DNA of 64,000 nucleotides from Streptomyces sp. NBC_01476 (GCF_036227265.1 NZ_CP109446.1:6217001-6281000); one strand, 5' to 3'. Shown: positions 1-8,958, numbered from the stretch's first letter. The notes: generated by a model not told the origin, from the sequence alone. Numbers and translations: made by a program.

Positions 1-511
1 CGCCTACCAGTTGGCGGGGGAGCGGGAAGACGTCCTCGACCGACTCCTCGGCCAGCAGGGGCGCGCCCGCCGCGATGCGTCCGACCAGCGGCACATAGGA
101 GGCGGAGGGCTTGCCGGTGGTGTCGGTGGGCTGGGGGTGGCCCGCGTCCGAGGCGCGCACCTCATAGGCGCGCGGCCGGTGCGGATCGCGGCGCAGAAAG
201 CCCTTCCGCTCCAGGGCCATCAGCTGGTGGGCCACGGAGGACGTGCTGGACAGACCGACGGCCTGGCCGATCTCCCGCATGGACGGCGGATATCCCCGCC
301 GCTGCACCGAGTCCCTGATGACCTCGATTACGCGCCGCTGACGTTCGGTGAGTCCCGAGCTGTCGGCGCGAATACCCGGGGGCCGTCCGGGAAGCGAGCG
401 CGCGGGCTTCGGGGCGTTCTCTTCGTTCATCACGTCCAACGGGCCGATTCGATCCGGGGAGCGGTCATGTGCGGTCAATGTCGCTGCGGCGCTCTCTGCG
501 GTGGCGGTCAC
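1..511 (-). CDS. lexA: LexA, SOS transcriptional repressor (3' end outside window)
   Basis: LexA represses DNA-damage genes and cleaves itself when RecA filaments form. The visible part holds the N-terminal winged helix (GYPPSMREIGQAVGLSSTSS, then VAHQLMALERKGFLRRDPHR) and the start of the peptidase domain with the Ala-Gly cleavage motif (GRIAAGAPLLAEE). The catalytic Ser and Lys lie beyond the left edge. I chose the GTG at 511 because it follows GGAAAGG at good spacing and gives an N-terminus like that of Streptomyces LexA; an in-frame ATG at 430 is the alternative. It is divergent from nrdR, and an SOS box lies about 100 bp upstream, consistent with autoregulation. Confidence 0.93.
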   Translation of the reverse strand, partial: MTATAESAAATLTAHDRSPDRIGPLDVMNEENAPKPARSLPGRPPGIRADSSGLTERQRRVIEVIRDSVQRRGYPPSMREIGQAVGLSSTSSVAHQLMALERKGFLRRDPHRPRAYEVRASDAGHPQPTDTTGKPSASYVPLVGRIAAGAPLLAEESVEDVFPLPRQLVG

Positions 512-610
512 GGCGGCCCCTTTCCAGATTTTCTCCACCGCATGGACTGCGGTCGGCCCGCTCGCGGCACGGGCAGTTAGTACAACGGTAGTGGGTTTCG
601 AAAGGTTGCG

Positions 611-626
611 CCAAACACACGTTCGA
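611..626 (-). promoter_or_regulatory. SOS (LexA) box upstream of lexA
   Basis: On the minus strand this reads TCGAACGTGTGTTTGG: a perfect left half of the actinobacterial SOS box TCGAAC-N4-GTTCGA and a 4/6 right half. It sits 100 bp upstream of the lexA start, as expected for LexA autoregulation. Confidence 0.6.
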
Positions 627-675
627 GTGAATTTGCATAAATCCGCTGACGTGATCAAGGTACCGGGTGTATTGA

Positions 676-691
676 TCGAATGGAAGTTCGA
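676..691. promoter_or_regulatory. Second SOS (LexA) box in the lexA-nrdR intergenic region
   Basis: TCGAATGGAAGTTCGA matches the TCGAAC-N4-GTTCGA consensus at 11 of 12 positions. It lies between the first SOS box and the NrdR boxes. It could serve lexA or link nrdR-nrdJ to DNA damage. Confidence 0.6.
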
Positions 692-870
692 TTCCCACAT
701 TCGCCCGCGAGAGAGCCGGCGGCGGTCGCGGTTCAGTGTCTCACCGCCCTGTGCGGCGCGTTCGCGGAAGGCACATCCTGGGTCGTCCCTTACGCTCTGG
801 CACGCCGCGAGCCCGGTCCGTCGCGACCGGCACGCCCGCGACACGCGGGAGTGCCCCCACTGGCCGCAGC

Positions 871-917
871 CACCAGATCTAGTGGTTAGATGGGACCCGG
901 GCACAACAAGTTGTGGT
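871..917 (+). promoter_or_regulatory. Tandem NrdR boxes upstream of nrdR-nrdJ
   Basis: There are two 16-bp imperfect palindromes, CACCAGATCTAGTGGT (871-886) and CACAACAAGTTGTGGT (902-917). Their start-to-start distance is exactly 31 bp, about three helical turns, which is the arrangement known for NrdR operators. They lie 110-156 bp upstream of nrdR and imply NrdR repression of its own operon. Confidence 0.75.
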
Positions 918-1026
918 GACGTTGGTGGCTTTCCGGTCGCTTCCGTGGCATCCGCGGCTTGTGCGAGGCCCTGCTGAAGCCTTTGTCGCGCGCTCACCGG
1001 CTGGTGAGGGAGGGAGTGGAAGACCC

Positions 1027-1539
1027 GTGCATTGCCCCTTCTGCCGACACCCGGACAGCCGCGTCGTGGACAGCCGGACCACCGACGACGGGTCCTCGAT
1101 CCGCCGCCGGCGCCAGTGCCCGGACTGCGGCCGCCGCTTCACCACCGTCGAGACCGCGTCCCTGATGGTGATCAAGCGCAGCGGCGTCACCGAGCCGTTC
1201 AGCCGCAACAAGGTGATCGCCGGGGTGCGCAAGGCGTGCCAGGGCCGGCCGGTCACCGAGGACGCCCTGGCCCAGCTCGGGCAGCGCGTGGAAGAGGCGG
1301 TCAGGGCCACCGGCAGCGCCGAACTGTCCACCCACGACGTGGGACTGGCCATACTCGGCCCCCTCCAGGACCTCGACCTCGTGGCCTACCTGCGCTTCGC
1401 CAGCGTCTACCGGGCCTTTGACTCGCTGGAAGACTTCGAGCGGGCCATCACGGAGCTGCGCGAGCAGCTGCCACCCACCACGCCCGGCGGGCTCGACGAG
1501 GACCTCGGAGTCCCCGCGTCCGCCGTCGCCACCGACTGA
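1027..1539 (+). CDS. nrdR: NrdR, transcriptional regulator of ribonucleotide reductase genes
   Basis: NrdR is an ATP/dATP-sensing repressor of ribonucleotide reductase operons. The 170-aa product starts MHCPFCRHPDSRVVDSR with a zinc ribbon (CPFC near residue 3 and CPDC near 31). An ATP-cone follows (VIKRSGVTEPFSRNKVIAGV). The start is the GTG at 1027: its N-terminus matches the family and the reading frame continues upstream without any other family-like start. It lies 136 bp upstream of nrdJ and downstream of two NrdR boxes. Confidence 0.96.
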   Translation: MHCPFCRHPDSRVVDSRTTDDGSSIRRRRQCPDCGRRFTTVETASLMVIKRSGVTEPFSRNKVIAGVRKACQGRPVTEDALAQLGQRVEEAVRATGSAELSTHDVGLAILGPLQDLDLVAYLRFASVYRAFDSLEDFERAITELREQLPPTTPGGLDEDLGVPASAVATD

Positions 1540-1675
1540 GCGGCGACCGGTCCCAGGACCGGGCCCAAGGATTTGCCGGAGTGCCCCTGACGTGGGCGCC
1601 GAGGCGGCAGGACAACACCGTGCCATGGGAAGAACCTGGCACTTCAGGGCGTTTTCGCCCGTATAGGGAGGCGGA

Positions 1676-4564
1676 ATGACAGAGACGACGAGCGGCCCGG
1701 CACGCGGTTCGCGCACCAAGGGGTCCAAGGCAGGCAAGGGTGTGCGGGTCTCGCGCATCCACACCACGCCGGGTGTGCATCCGTACGACGAGGTGACCTG
1801 GGAGCGCCGTGACGTCGTCATGACCAACTGGCGCGACGGCTCGGTCAACTTCGAGCAGCGCGGCGTTGAGTTCCCCGACTTCTGGTCGGTGAACGCGGTC
1901 AACATCGTCACCAGCAAGTACTTCCGCGGCGCGGTGGGCAGCCCGCAGCGCGAGAACAGCCTCAAGGCGCTCATCGACCGGGTCGTGCGCACGTACCGCA
2001 GGGCCGGCGAGGACAACGGCTACTTCGGCTCCTCCGAGGACGCCGAGCTCTTCGAGCACGAGCTGACGTACGCCCTGCTGCACCAGGTGTTCAGCTTCAA
2101 CTCCCCGGTCTGGTTCAACGTGGGAACCGCCCAGCCCCAGCAGGTCTCGGCCTGCTTCATCCTGTCCGTCGACGACTCCATGGAGTCGATCCTCGACTGG
2201 TACAAGGAAGAGGGCATGATCTTCAAGGGCGGCTCTGGCGCCGGCCTGAACCTGTCCCGTATCCGCTCCTCCAAGGAGCTGCTCTCCTCCGGCGGCAACG
2301 CCTCCGGTCCGGTCTCCTTCATGCGCGGCGCCGACGCCTCCGCCGGCACCATCAAGTCGGGCGGCGCCACCCGCCGCGCCGCCAAGATGGTCGTGCTGGA
2401 CGTCGACCACCCGGATGTCGAGGCCTTCATCGAGACCAAGGTCAAGGAGGAGGAGAAGATCCGCGCCCTGCGTGACGCGGGCTTTGACATGGACCTCGGC
2501 GGCGACGACATCGCCTCCGTGCAGTACCAGAACGCCAACAACTCGGTCCGGGTCAACGACGAGTTCATGAAGGCGTACGAGAACGGCTCGAAGTTCGGGC
2601 TGCGGGCCCGGATGACCGGTGAGGTCATCGAGGAGGTCGACGCCAGGGGGCTTTTCCGCAAGCTCGCGGAGGCCGCCTGGGCCTGCGCCGACCCCGGTAT
2701 CCAGTACGACGACACGATCAACCTCTGGCACACCTCGCCGGAGACCGGCCGGATCACCGCGTCCAACCCGTGCAGCGAGTACATGCACCTGGACAACTCC
2801 AGCTGCAACCTCGCCTCCCTGAACCTGATGAAGTTCCTGCGTCACGACGACCAGGGGCACCAGACGTTCGACGCGGAGCGCTTCGCCAAGGTCGTCGAGC
2901 TGGTCATCACCGCGATGGACATCTCGATCTGCTTCGCCGACTTCCCGACCGAGAAGATCGGCGAGACCACCCGCGCGTTCCGCCAGCTCGGCGTCGGCTA
3001 CGCCAACCTCGGCGCCCTGCTGATGGCGACCGGCCACGCGTACGACTCCGACGGCGGGCGCTCGCTCGCCGGGGCGATCACCTCCCTGATGACCGGAACG
3101 TCGTACAAGCGGTCCGCGGAACTCGCCGCGGTGGTCGGCGCGTACGACGGATACGCCCGCAACGCCGACGCCCACAAGCGCGTCATGAAGCAGCACTCGG
3201 ACGCCAACACCGTGGCCCTGCGGGTGGACGACCTGGACACCCCGGTGTGGGCCGCGGCCACCGAGGCCTGGCAGGACGTACTGCGGCTCGGCGAGAAGAA
3301 CGGCTTCCGTAACGCCCAGGCGTCGGTGCTGGCCCCGACCGGCACCATCGGCCTGATGATGGACTGCGACACCACCGGCGTCGAACCCGACCTCGCGCTG
3401 GTCAAGTTCAAGAAGCTGGTCGGCGGCGGCTCGATGCAGATCGTCAACAACACGGTGCCGGTTGCCCTCAAGCGGCTCGGCTACCAGGAGGAGCAGATCG
3501 AGGCGATCGTCGCCCACATCGCCGAGCACGGCCATGTGATCGACGCTCCCGGGCTCAAGCAGGAGCACTACGAGGTCTTCGACTGCGCCATGGGCGAGCG
3601 GGCGATCTCCGCGATGGGCCACGTCCGGATGATGGCAGCGGCGCAGCCGTTCCTCTCCGGTGCCATCTCCAAGACCGTGAACCTGCCCGAGTCGGCCACC
3701 GTCGAGGAGGTCGAGGAGGTCTACTTCGAGGGCTGGAAGCTCGGCCTCAAGGCGCTGGCGATCTACCGCGACAACTGCAAGGTCGGCCAGCCGCTCTCCG
3801 CCAAGAAGAAGGGCTCGGACGACGCCAAGGCCGAGGCGGAGAGCACCGTGCCGGCCGCCGTGGAGAAGGTCGTCGAGTACCGTCCGGTCCGCAAGCGTCT
3901 GCCCAAGGGCCGTCCCGGCATCACCACGTCCTTCACCGTGGGCGGCGCCGAGGGCTACATGACGGCGAACTCCTACCCGGACGACGGCCTGGGCGAGGTC
4001 TTCCTGAAGATGTCCAAGCAGGGTTCCACCCTCGCGGGCATGATGGACGCCTTCTCCATCGCGGTGTCGGTCGGCATGCAGTACGGAGTCCCGCTGGAGA
4101 CGTACGTCTCGAAGTTCACCAACATGCGCTTCGAACCGGCCGGCCTCACCGACGACCCGGACGTGCGGATGGCGCAGTCCATCGTGGACTACATCTTCCG
4201 CCGCCTGGCGCTGGACTTCCTGCCCTTCGAGACCCGCTCGGCGCTCGGCATCCACTCCGCCCCGGAGCGCCAGCGCCACCTGGACACCGGTTCGTACGAG
4301 CCGACCGACGACGAGATGGACGTCGAGGGCCTGGCCCAGTCCGCTCCGCGGGAGAGCGAGTCCCAGCGGGCCCCGCTCACCGTGGCCAAGCCGGCGGCGG
4401 CCGTCCCGGCGCCCAAGGAAGCCCACAGCTCCACCGAACTGCTGGAGATCCAGCTCGGTCTCAACGCGGACGCGCCGCTCTGCTTCTCCTGCGGGACGAA
4501 GATGCGGCGGGCAGGCAGCTGCTACGTGTGCGAGGGCTGCGGGTCGACCAGCGGCTGCAGCTGA
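1676..4564 (+). CDS. nrdJ: Adenosylcobalamin-dependent (class II) ribonucleotide reductase
   Basis: This enzyme reduces ribonucleotides to deoxyribonucleotides using a cobalamin-derived thiyl radical. It is oxygen independent. The 962-aa product has the RNR hallmarks: an early redox cysteine (VSACFILSVDDSM), the radical-cysteine motif NPCSEY, and PTGTIGLMMDCDTTGVEPD. The tail is cysteine-rich (CFSCGTKM, CYVCEGCGSTSGCS), where the mobile redox cysteines sit. The start ATG follows GGGAGGCGG. It is cotranscribed with nrdR and followed by a strong hairpin at 4620-4652. Streptomyces usually also have an oxygen-dependent class I enzyme elsewhere. Confidence 0.97.
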   Translation: MTETTSGPARGSRTKGSKAGKGVRVSRIHTTPGVHPYDEVTWERRDVVMTNWRDGSVNFEQRGVEFPDFWSVNAVNIVTSKYFRGAVGSPQRENSLKALIDRVVRTYRRAGEDNGYFGSSEDAELFEHELTYALLHQVFSFNSPVWFNVGTAQPQQVSACFILSVDDSMESILDWYKEEGMIFKGGSGAGLNLSRIRSSKELLSSGGNASGPVSFMRGADASAGTIKSGGATRRAAKMVVLDVDHPDVEAFIETKVKEEEKIRALRDAGFDMDLGGDDIASVQYQNANNSVRVNDEFMKAYENGSKFGLRARMTGEVIEEVDARGLFRKLAEAAWACADPGIQYDDTINLWHTSPETGRITASNPCSEYMHLDNSSCNLASLNLMKFLRHDDQGHQTFDAERFAKVVELVITAMDISICFADFPTEKIGETTRAFRQLGVGYANLGALLMATGHAYDSDGGRSLAGAITSLMTGTSYKRSAELAAVVGAYDGYARNADAHKRVMKQHSDANTVALRVDDLDTPVWAAATEAWQDVLRLGEKNGFRNAQASVLAPTGTIGLMMDCDTTGVEPDLALVKFKKLVGGGSMQIVNNTVPVALKRLGYQEEQIEAIVAHIAEHGHVIDAPGLKQEHYEVFDCAMGERAISAMGHVRMMAAAQPFLSGAISKTVNLPESATVEEVEEVYFEGWKLGLKALAIYRDNCKVGQPLSAKKKGSDDAKAEAESTVPAAVEKVVEYRPVRKRLPKGRPGITTSFTVGGAEGYMTANSYPDDGLGEVFLKMSKQGSTLAGMMDAFSIAVSVGMQYGVPLETYVSKFTNMRFEPAGLTDDPDVRMAQSIVDYIFRRLALDFLPFETRSALGIHSAPERQRHLDTGSYEPTDDEMDVEGLAQSAPRESESQRAPLTVAKPAAAVPAPKEAHSSTELLEIQLGLNADAPLCFSCGTKMRRAGSCYVCEGCGSTSGCS

Positions 4565-4619
4565 CCGTGAGCGCCATCAGGGCGTGACCTCGCGGTTCAG
4601 GGTCTGAAGGCGCTGTTCA

Positions 4620-4652
4620 GGGCGGTGGAGCCGGTATCCGGTTCCACCGCCC
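4620..4652 (+). terminator. Hairpin terminator after nrdJ
   Basis: GGGCGGTGGA (4620-4629) pairs perfectly with TCCACCGCCC (4643-4652). The inner CCGG/CCGG extends the stem to a three-base TAT loop. There is no long U-run, which is normal in this genus. Confidence 0.8.
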
Positions 4653-4757
4653 TTGGCGTTGATACGACTTTCCGGTCCCGGTGCCCGGCCGGGAATACGC
4701 TCCGCAGCCGAACGATTGTGCTGGGTGGAAGATCGACTCGGCACCGGGAGGGCGGCC

Positions 4758-5528
4758 ATGGCCGGACTGGACATCCGCTACGTCGGCGGTCCCACGGCGG
4801 TCATCACGCTCGGCGGGCTCCGGCTGCTGACCGACCCCACCTTCGACCAGCCGGGCGACTACCCGATCGGGGCACGCGCCCTCACCAAGACGGTCGGGCC
4901 GGCCACAACGGTGGACGCGATCAGCCCGGTGGATGCCGTACTGCTCTCCCACGACCAGCACCCGGACAACCTCGACCGTTCCGGACGGGAGCTGGTGGCC
5001 GAGGTGCCGCTGGTGCTGTCCACCAGGGCCGCGCGGGAGCGCCTGCACGCGACGGTGAGGGCGCTGCCGAACTGGGAGAGCGTCGAACTGCCCCGGCCGC
5101 ACGGCGGCGCCCTGCGGATCACCGGGGTGCCCGCGCAGCACGGGCCCGACGGCAGCGAGAAGGTGGTCGGCGAAGTCACCGGTTTCGTGCTCTCCGGCGA
5201 TGGGCTGCCGACGGTCTACGTGAGCGGAGACAACGCGTCGCTCGACGTCGTCCGGGCCGTGGCCGAGCGGTTCGGGCCCTTCGACGTGGCGCTGCTCTTC
5301 GCCGGGGCGGCGCGCACCGCCCTGGTGCCGGACGCGCCGCTCACCCTGACCAGCGAGCAGGCGGCCCAGGCGGCGGCGATACTCGGTGCCCGGGACGTCG
5401 TACCGCTGCATTTCGAGCACTGGGCGCACTTCAGCGAGGACGGGGACAGCCTGGAGGCGGCCTTCACGGCGGCCGGGCTGGGCGAGCGGCTGCACCGGCT
5501 GCGCCCCGGCGGGTCCATAGCGCTCTGA
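4758..5528 (+). CDS. MBL-fold metallo-hydrolase family protein
   Basis: The 256-aa product has a metallo-beta-lactamase fold of the UlaG-like type: MAGLDIRYVGGPTAVITLGG at the N-terminus, the metal loop LLSHDQHPDNLD near residue 60, and later PAQHGPDG, YVSGDNAS and VVPLHFEHWAHF. The canonical HxHxDH motif is replaced by HDQHPDN, so metal binding may differ from classical members. The substrate is unknown. The start ATG follows GGGAGGGCGGCC. It is followed on the same strand by a separately promoted DUF4937 gene. Confidence 0.85.
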   Translation: MAGLDIRYVGGPTAVITLGGLRLLTDPTFDQPGDYPIGARALTKTVGPATTVDAISPVDAVLLSHDQHPDNLDRSGRELVAEVPLVLSTRAARERLHATVRALPNWESVELPRPHGGALRITGVPAQHGPDGSEKVVGEVTGFVLSGDGLPTVYVSGDNASLDVVRAVAERFGPFDVALLFAGAARTALVPDAPLTLTSEQAAQAAAILGARDVVPLHFEHWAHFSEDGDSLEAAFTAAGLGERLHRLRPGGSIAL

Positions 5529-5612
5529 CCGCTCACAGGCCGCACATCGCCGCCGGTGGGACCGGATACCGCGGGGTGCGGGCTTGCGGCCATGGCACCG
5601 ACTCAACGCCAC

Positions 5613-5618
5613 TACGAT
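5613..5618 (+). promoter_or_regulatory. -10 element of a leaderless promoter (DUF4937 gene)
   Basis: TACGAT ends seven bases before the GTG at 5625. This is the usual Streptomyces spacing for a transcript that begins at the start codon, and it decides the start of the next gene. Confidence 0.5.
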
Positions 5619-5624
5619 GGCGCG

Positions 5625-6230
5625 GTGTTGGTGAAGTGGATACGCAGTGGCGTCGTGGACAGACCCGGATTCGACCGGGGTCAGCGCAGGTGGGCGGCGC
5701 TCACGGCGCAGCCGGGGTTCCGCGGCCAGGGCGGCGGCTGGAGCCGGGCCCAGCCCGGTGTGGCACACCTCTTCGCCTTCTGGGACGACCGGCGCTCGTA
5801 CGACGCCTTCATGGCGGGCCCGCACGACGGCATAGCGGCCGCTCAGCAGGGCACCTTCGAACTGCTCGCCGTCCACCTCTTCGAGCACCGGCTGGATGTG
5901 AAGGTCGGCTTCGAGCCGCGGTTCACCGACGCCGATCTGCTGCGGGTGGCACTGTGCAAGGTGCGGCCGGAGCGGGTCGACCACTTCACCCTGATGCAGC
6001 AGCGGGTGTGGAACCCCGCCATGGCCGGTTCACCCGGGATGCTGCGCGGAGTCGTCGGCCAGGGCGCCGGGAACGACTTCCTGGTGCTGTCGATGTGGAA
6101 CTCCGCCACGGAGCGCGGCAAATACCGCGAGGGCGCGGTCTCCCGGCTCTCCGAACGCGCCGAGCTGGACACCGACGTGCTGTCCGTGGCCGGGGACGTG
6201 GTGGATGTGGTGCAGGCTTGGACAGTCTGA
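5625..6230 (+). CDS. DUF4937 domain protein
   Basis: The 201-aa protein starts VLVKWIRSGVVDRPGFDRGQ and contains two monooxygenase-like (ferredoxin-fold) halves: GGWSRAQPGVAHLFAFW and later GMLRGVVGQGAGNDFLVLSMW. I recall this family as DUF4937; its function is unknown. The GTG at 5625 is preferred over the in-frame ATG at 5592 because of the -10 hexamer seven bases upstream. Its stop codon overlaps the likely start of the following ECF sigma gene, so the two are probably translated together. Confidence 0.7.
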   Translation: MLVKWIRSGVVDRPGFDRGQRRWAALTAQPGFRGQGGGWSRAQPGVAHLFAFWDDRRSYDAFMAGPHDGIAAAQQGTFELLAVHLFEHRLDVKVGFEPRFTDADLLRVALCKVRPERVDHFTLMQQRVWNPAMAGSPGMLRGVVGQGAGNDFLVLSMWNSATERGKYREGAVSRLSERAELDTDVLSVAGDVVDVVQAWTV

Positions 6231-7159
6231 CGCACGACCTCTGCGACCCGGATGTGGCGGGCGCCCCCGCGCTTCGGCTGCCCGGCGCGGTGGCCGGCGC
6301 GGAGGCGATACGGCTCTTCGGCGCTGTGTACAGGATGCTCGGCTCGGCGTGCGGGGCGTGGGAGACCGTACGCGGCGCGCTTACGGTGACGGTCCAGCCG
6401 GACGTGTCCGACCTGGTGCGTGAGGTGGTCGGCGCCGCGCTGCGGCGTGCGGACCCCGCCCGGCAGCGGCGCGACGGGCACACCTGGCTGCCCGAGCCGG
6501 TGCTGACCGGACGCGGGGCCCTGGGGCCGATGGACACCGCCGAGCGGCGCGAATCGGTCTCGATGGCGCGGCTGGTTGTGCTGGAGCGGCTGCCGCCGGC
6601 CGAACGGGCCGCTTATGTGCTGCGTGAGGTCTTCGGCTACGGCGCGGCAGACGCCGCCGCGGTACTCGGCGTGCCGGAGGCGCGGTACCGGGCGCTGAGG
6701 CGGCGGGCGCGGCACCGCGTCCAGGAGGCCGACTGGGGCGCGGCGCCGCGCACACCGGACGGGGAGGCCCAGCGCTGGGCCTCTGTCGGGGAACTGCTCC
6801 ATGCCATCAGGGAGGAGGACACGGCCGCGCTGGAGGAAGCACTCGCCGACGACGTCGTGGCCTGGTCGGACGGTGCGGGACGGCCCGATGTCATACGGCG
6901 GCCCGTCCTGGGCGCGGTGAAAGTGGCCCGCTTCCTGCTCGCGGCGGGCGGACGGATACCGGACGACGCCCAGGGCCACATCGCCGAGGTCAACGGAGAC
7001 CCCGCCCTGCTGGCGGTGGCCGGAGGCGAGGTCGTCGGCGTGCTGGCCCCGGAATTCGGAGCGCAGGGGATGGTCGGGATCCGGGCGGTGGCCGATCCGG
7101 CGCGGCTGTCCTTCGTGAGCCGGCAGTGGGCGGCGGACCGGCCCGGGCACCGGGACTGA
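6218..7159 (+). CDS. ECF41-like sigma factor with SnoaL-like C-terminal domain
   Basis: About 313 aa. The N-terminal sigma region 2 is degenerate: RLFGAVYRMLGSACGAWETV lacks the usual acidic DAEDVVQ helix. A WLPEPVLTG linker typical of ECF41 follows. Region 4 is good (LERLPPAERAAYVLREVFGY, then AAAVLGVPEARYRALRRRAR). The C-terminal ~110 residues look like the SnoaL/NTF2 domain that controls ECF41 sigma activity. The only nearby in-frame start is the TTG at 6218, which overlaps the end of the upstream gene by 13 bases; I infer coupling. The start is uncertain. ECF41 sigmas usually regulate a neighbouring oxidoreductase or monooxygenase-like gene, and the DUF4937 gene is a candidate. Confidence 0.75.
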   Translation: MDSLTHDLCDPDVAGAPALRLPGAVAGAEAIRLFGAVYRMLGSACGAWETVRGALTVTVQPDVSDLVREVVGAALRRADPARQRRDGHTWLPEPVLTGRGALGPMDTAERRESVSMARLVVLERLPPAERAAYVLREVFGYGAADAAAVLGVPEARYRALRRRARHRVQEADWGAAPRTPDGEAQRWASVGELLHAIREEDTAALEEALADDVVAWSDGAGRPDVIRRPVLGAVKVARFLLAAGGRIPDDAQGHIAEVNGDPALLAVAGGEVVGVLAPEFGAQGMVGIRAVADPARLSFVSRQWAADRPGHRD

Positions 7160-7261
7160 TACCGGCCGGCGCCATCGGCGGAATGTGGTGTCCGGCACGA
7201 TGGTGCGAGCGGCGGCGCCGGTGGCGCGCAGCCCGGCCAGGCGGGCAATAGGCTGATGGTC

Positions 7262-7924
7262 ATGGGACGTCCTCGCCGCATCGTACTCATCCGGCACGGC
7301 GAGTCCCAGGGCAATGAGGACGACACCATCTACGAGCGGGTGCCGGATCACGCCCTGGAGCTCACCGACACCGGACTGCGGCAGGCGCGGGCCGCGGGTG
7401 CCCGGCTGCGGGAGGTCTTCGGCGAGGAGCCCGTGCAGGCGTACGTGTCCCCGTACCGCCGGACCTGGCAGACCTATCGCGCGCTGGGCCTGGACCAGCT
7501 GCGGGTCGAGGCACGGGAGGAACCGCGCCTTCGTGAACAGGACTGGGGCAACTGGCAGGACGTCGAGGACATCCAGCGGCAGCGCAAGGCACGGGACTCC
7601 TACGGGCACTTCTTCTACCGCTTCGCGATGGGGGAGAGCGGCGCCGACGTCTACGACCGGATCGGCTCCTTCATGGAGACGCTCTACCGGGCCTTCGAGC
7701 GGCCGGACTTCCCCCCGAACGTCCTGCTGGTCACGCATGGACTCACCATGCGGCTGTTCTGCATGCGCTGGTTCCACTGGACGGTCGAGGAGTTCGAGAC
7801 GCTCTCCAACCCGTCCAACGGCGAGACGCGGATGCTGCTCGCCGGCTCCGGCGGCCGCTACTTCCTTGACCGGCCGTTCGAGCGGTGGGGCACGCCCTGC
7901 CAGCCGGGCGGCGGCACCGGGTGA
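7262..7924 (+). CDS. Histidine phosphatase family protein (phosphoglycerate-mutase-like)
   Basis: The 220-aa product carries the catalytic RHGESQGN at its N-terminus (IVLIRHGESQGNEDD). It also has the second histidine region LLVTHGLTMRLFCMRW and the acid motif REQDWGNWQD. It probably removes phosphate from a small metabolite; the substrate is unknown. TAGGCT at 7249-7254 is seven bases before ATG 7262, so a leaderless start there is preferred over ATG 7256. Confidence 0.88.
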   Translation: MGRPRRIVLIRHGESQGNEDDTIYERVPDHALELTDTGLRQARAAGARLREVFGEEPVQAYVSPYRRTWQTYRALGLDQLRVEAREEPRLREQDWGNWQDVEDIQRQRKARDSYGHFFYRFAMGESGADVYDRIGSFMETLYRAFERPDFPPNVLLVTHGLTMRLFCMRWFHWTVEEFETLSNPSNGETRMLLAGSGGRYFLDRPFERWGTPCQPGGGTG

Positions 7925-7980
7925 GTTTCGGCACAAGGCGATTGACCCGCGTCAGGCGTGATGTCAGAGTTTCCGGCGCC

Positions 7981-8910
7981 ATGACCCCTCAACCGCATAC
8001 GCATCCGTCCACTTCTCCGTCCGACGCCGAACGTCTCTCCCGCACCCTGGCCGGCCTGCGCGGGCTGTCCGTGGGCGACGCCCTGGGAGCACAGTTCTTC
8101 GTCCCCGCCAACTACGCCGCTCTGCAGGCCGGTGAACTGCCGCCCGGCCCCTGGGCCTGGACCGACGACACGGAAATGGCCTGCTCGGTGGTCGCCGTCC
8201 TGGTCCGGCAGGGCCGCATCGACCCCGACGCCCTGGCGCTGTCGTTCGCCGAGCACCACGACTTCGACCGCGGCTACGGCCCGTCCGTCAACCGCATGCT
8301 CCGGCTGATCCGCCAGGAAGGCGGAGACTGGCGCGAACTCGCCGCGGCCCAGTTCAACGGGCAGGGCTCGTGGGGCAACGGCGCCGCGATGCGGATCGCG
8401 CCCCTGGGCGCCTGGTACGCGGGCGACCCCGAGCGGGCCGCCCGCGAGGCGGAGGTCTCGGCCGGCACCACGCACCAGCACTCTGAGGCGGTCGCCGGGG
8501 CGATCGCGGTCGCCGTCACCGCGGCGCTGGTCGCCGACGCGGCCGGACCCGACGACCCGGATGAACTGCTCGGCGCGGTCCTGGAACTCGTGCCCCGCAG
8601 TGCCGTGCACACCGGAATCCGCCGTGCCCGCGACATGCTCGACTACGCGGACGTGGACACCGTGGCCGCCGTGCTCGGCTCCGGCCGCCGTACCAGCGCC
8701 CAGGACACGGTCCCGTTCACCCTGTGGTCGGCGGCCCGGCATCTCGGCGACTACGAGCGGGCGTTCTGGAACACGGCGCGGGCCGGCGGTGACGTCGACA
8801 CCACCTGCGCCATCGTCGGCGGCATCCTCGCGGCCCGGCCCGGCGGCGAACCGCCCGCCGACTGGACAGCCCGGACCGAAACGCTTCCCGAGTGGGCCGT
8901 ACCGGCCTGA
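7981..8910 (+). CDS. ADP-ribosylglycohydrolase family protein
   Basis: The 309-aa protein has the DraG/ARH signatures: GLSVGDALGAQF (residues ~22-33), WTDDTEMACS for the first metal, GQGSWGNGAAMR in the middle, and GGDVDTTCAIVGGI at the C-terminal metal site. The family removes ADP-ribose from proteins or small molecules in a magnesium-dependent way. The target here is unknown. The ATG is preceded by a plausible promoter (TTGACC at 7942-7947 and CAGAGT at 7965-7970). Confidence 0.92.
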   Translation: MTPQPHTHPSTSPSDAERLSRTLAGLRGLSVGDALGAQFFVPANYAALQAGELPPGPWAWTDDTEMACSVVAVLVRQGRIDPDALALSFAEHHDFDRGYGPSVNRMLRLIRQEGGDWRELAAAQFNGQGSWGNGAAMRIAPLGAWYAGDPERAAREAEVSAGTTHQHSEAVAGAIAVAVTAALVADAAGPDDPDELLGAVLELVPRSAVHTGIRRARDMLDYADVDTVAAVLGSGRRTSAQDTVPFTLWSAARHLGDYERAFWNTARAGGDVDTTCAIVGGILAARPGGEPPADWTARTETLPEWAVPA

Positions 8911-8958
8911 TCGCCCCCCTGTGGATGGCGTGTTGCCGGGGGGTAGGCTGAAGCCGTC

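Noticed and set aside
512..1026. Possible cobalamin riboswitch upstream of nrdR-nrdJ
   Set aside because: No B12-box-like core was seen; the region is explained by SOS and NrdR boxes. In Streptomyces the B12 switch belongs to the nrdAB operon.
1448..4426. A 992-codon minus-strand frame opposite nrdJ
   Set aside because: It is the antisense shadow of nrdJ, rich in Gly, Arg, Val, Leu and His as expected for reversed GC-rich codons, with no domain and no ribosome site.
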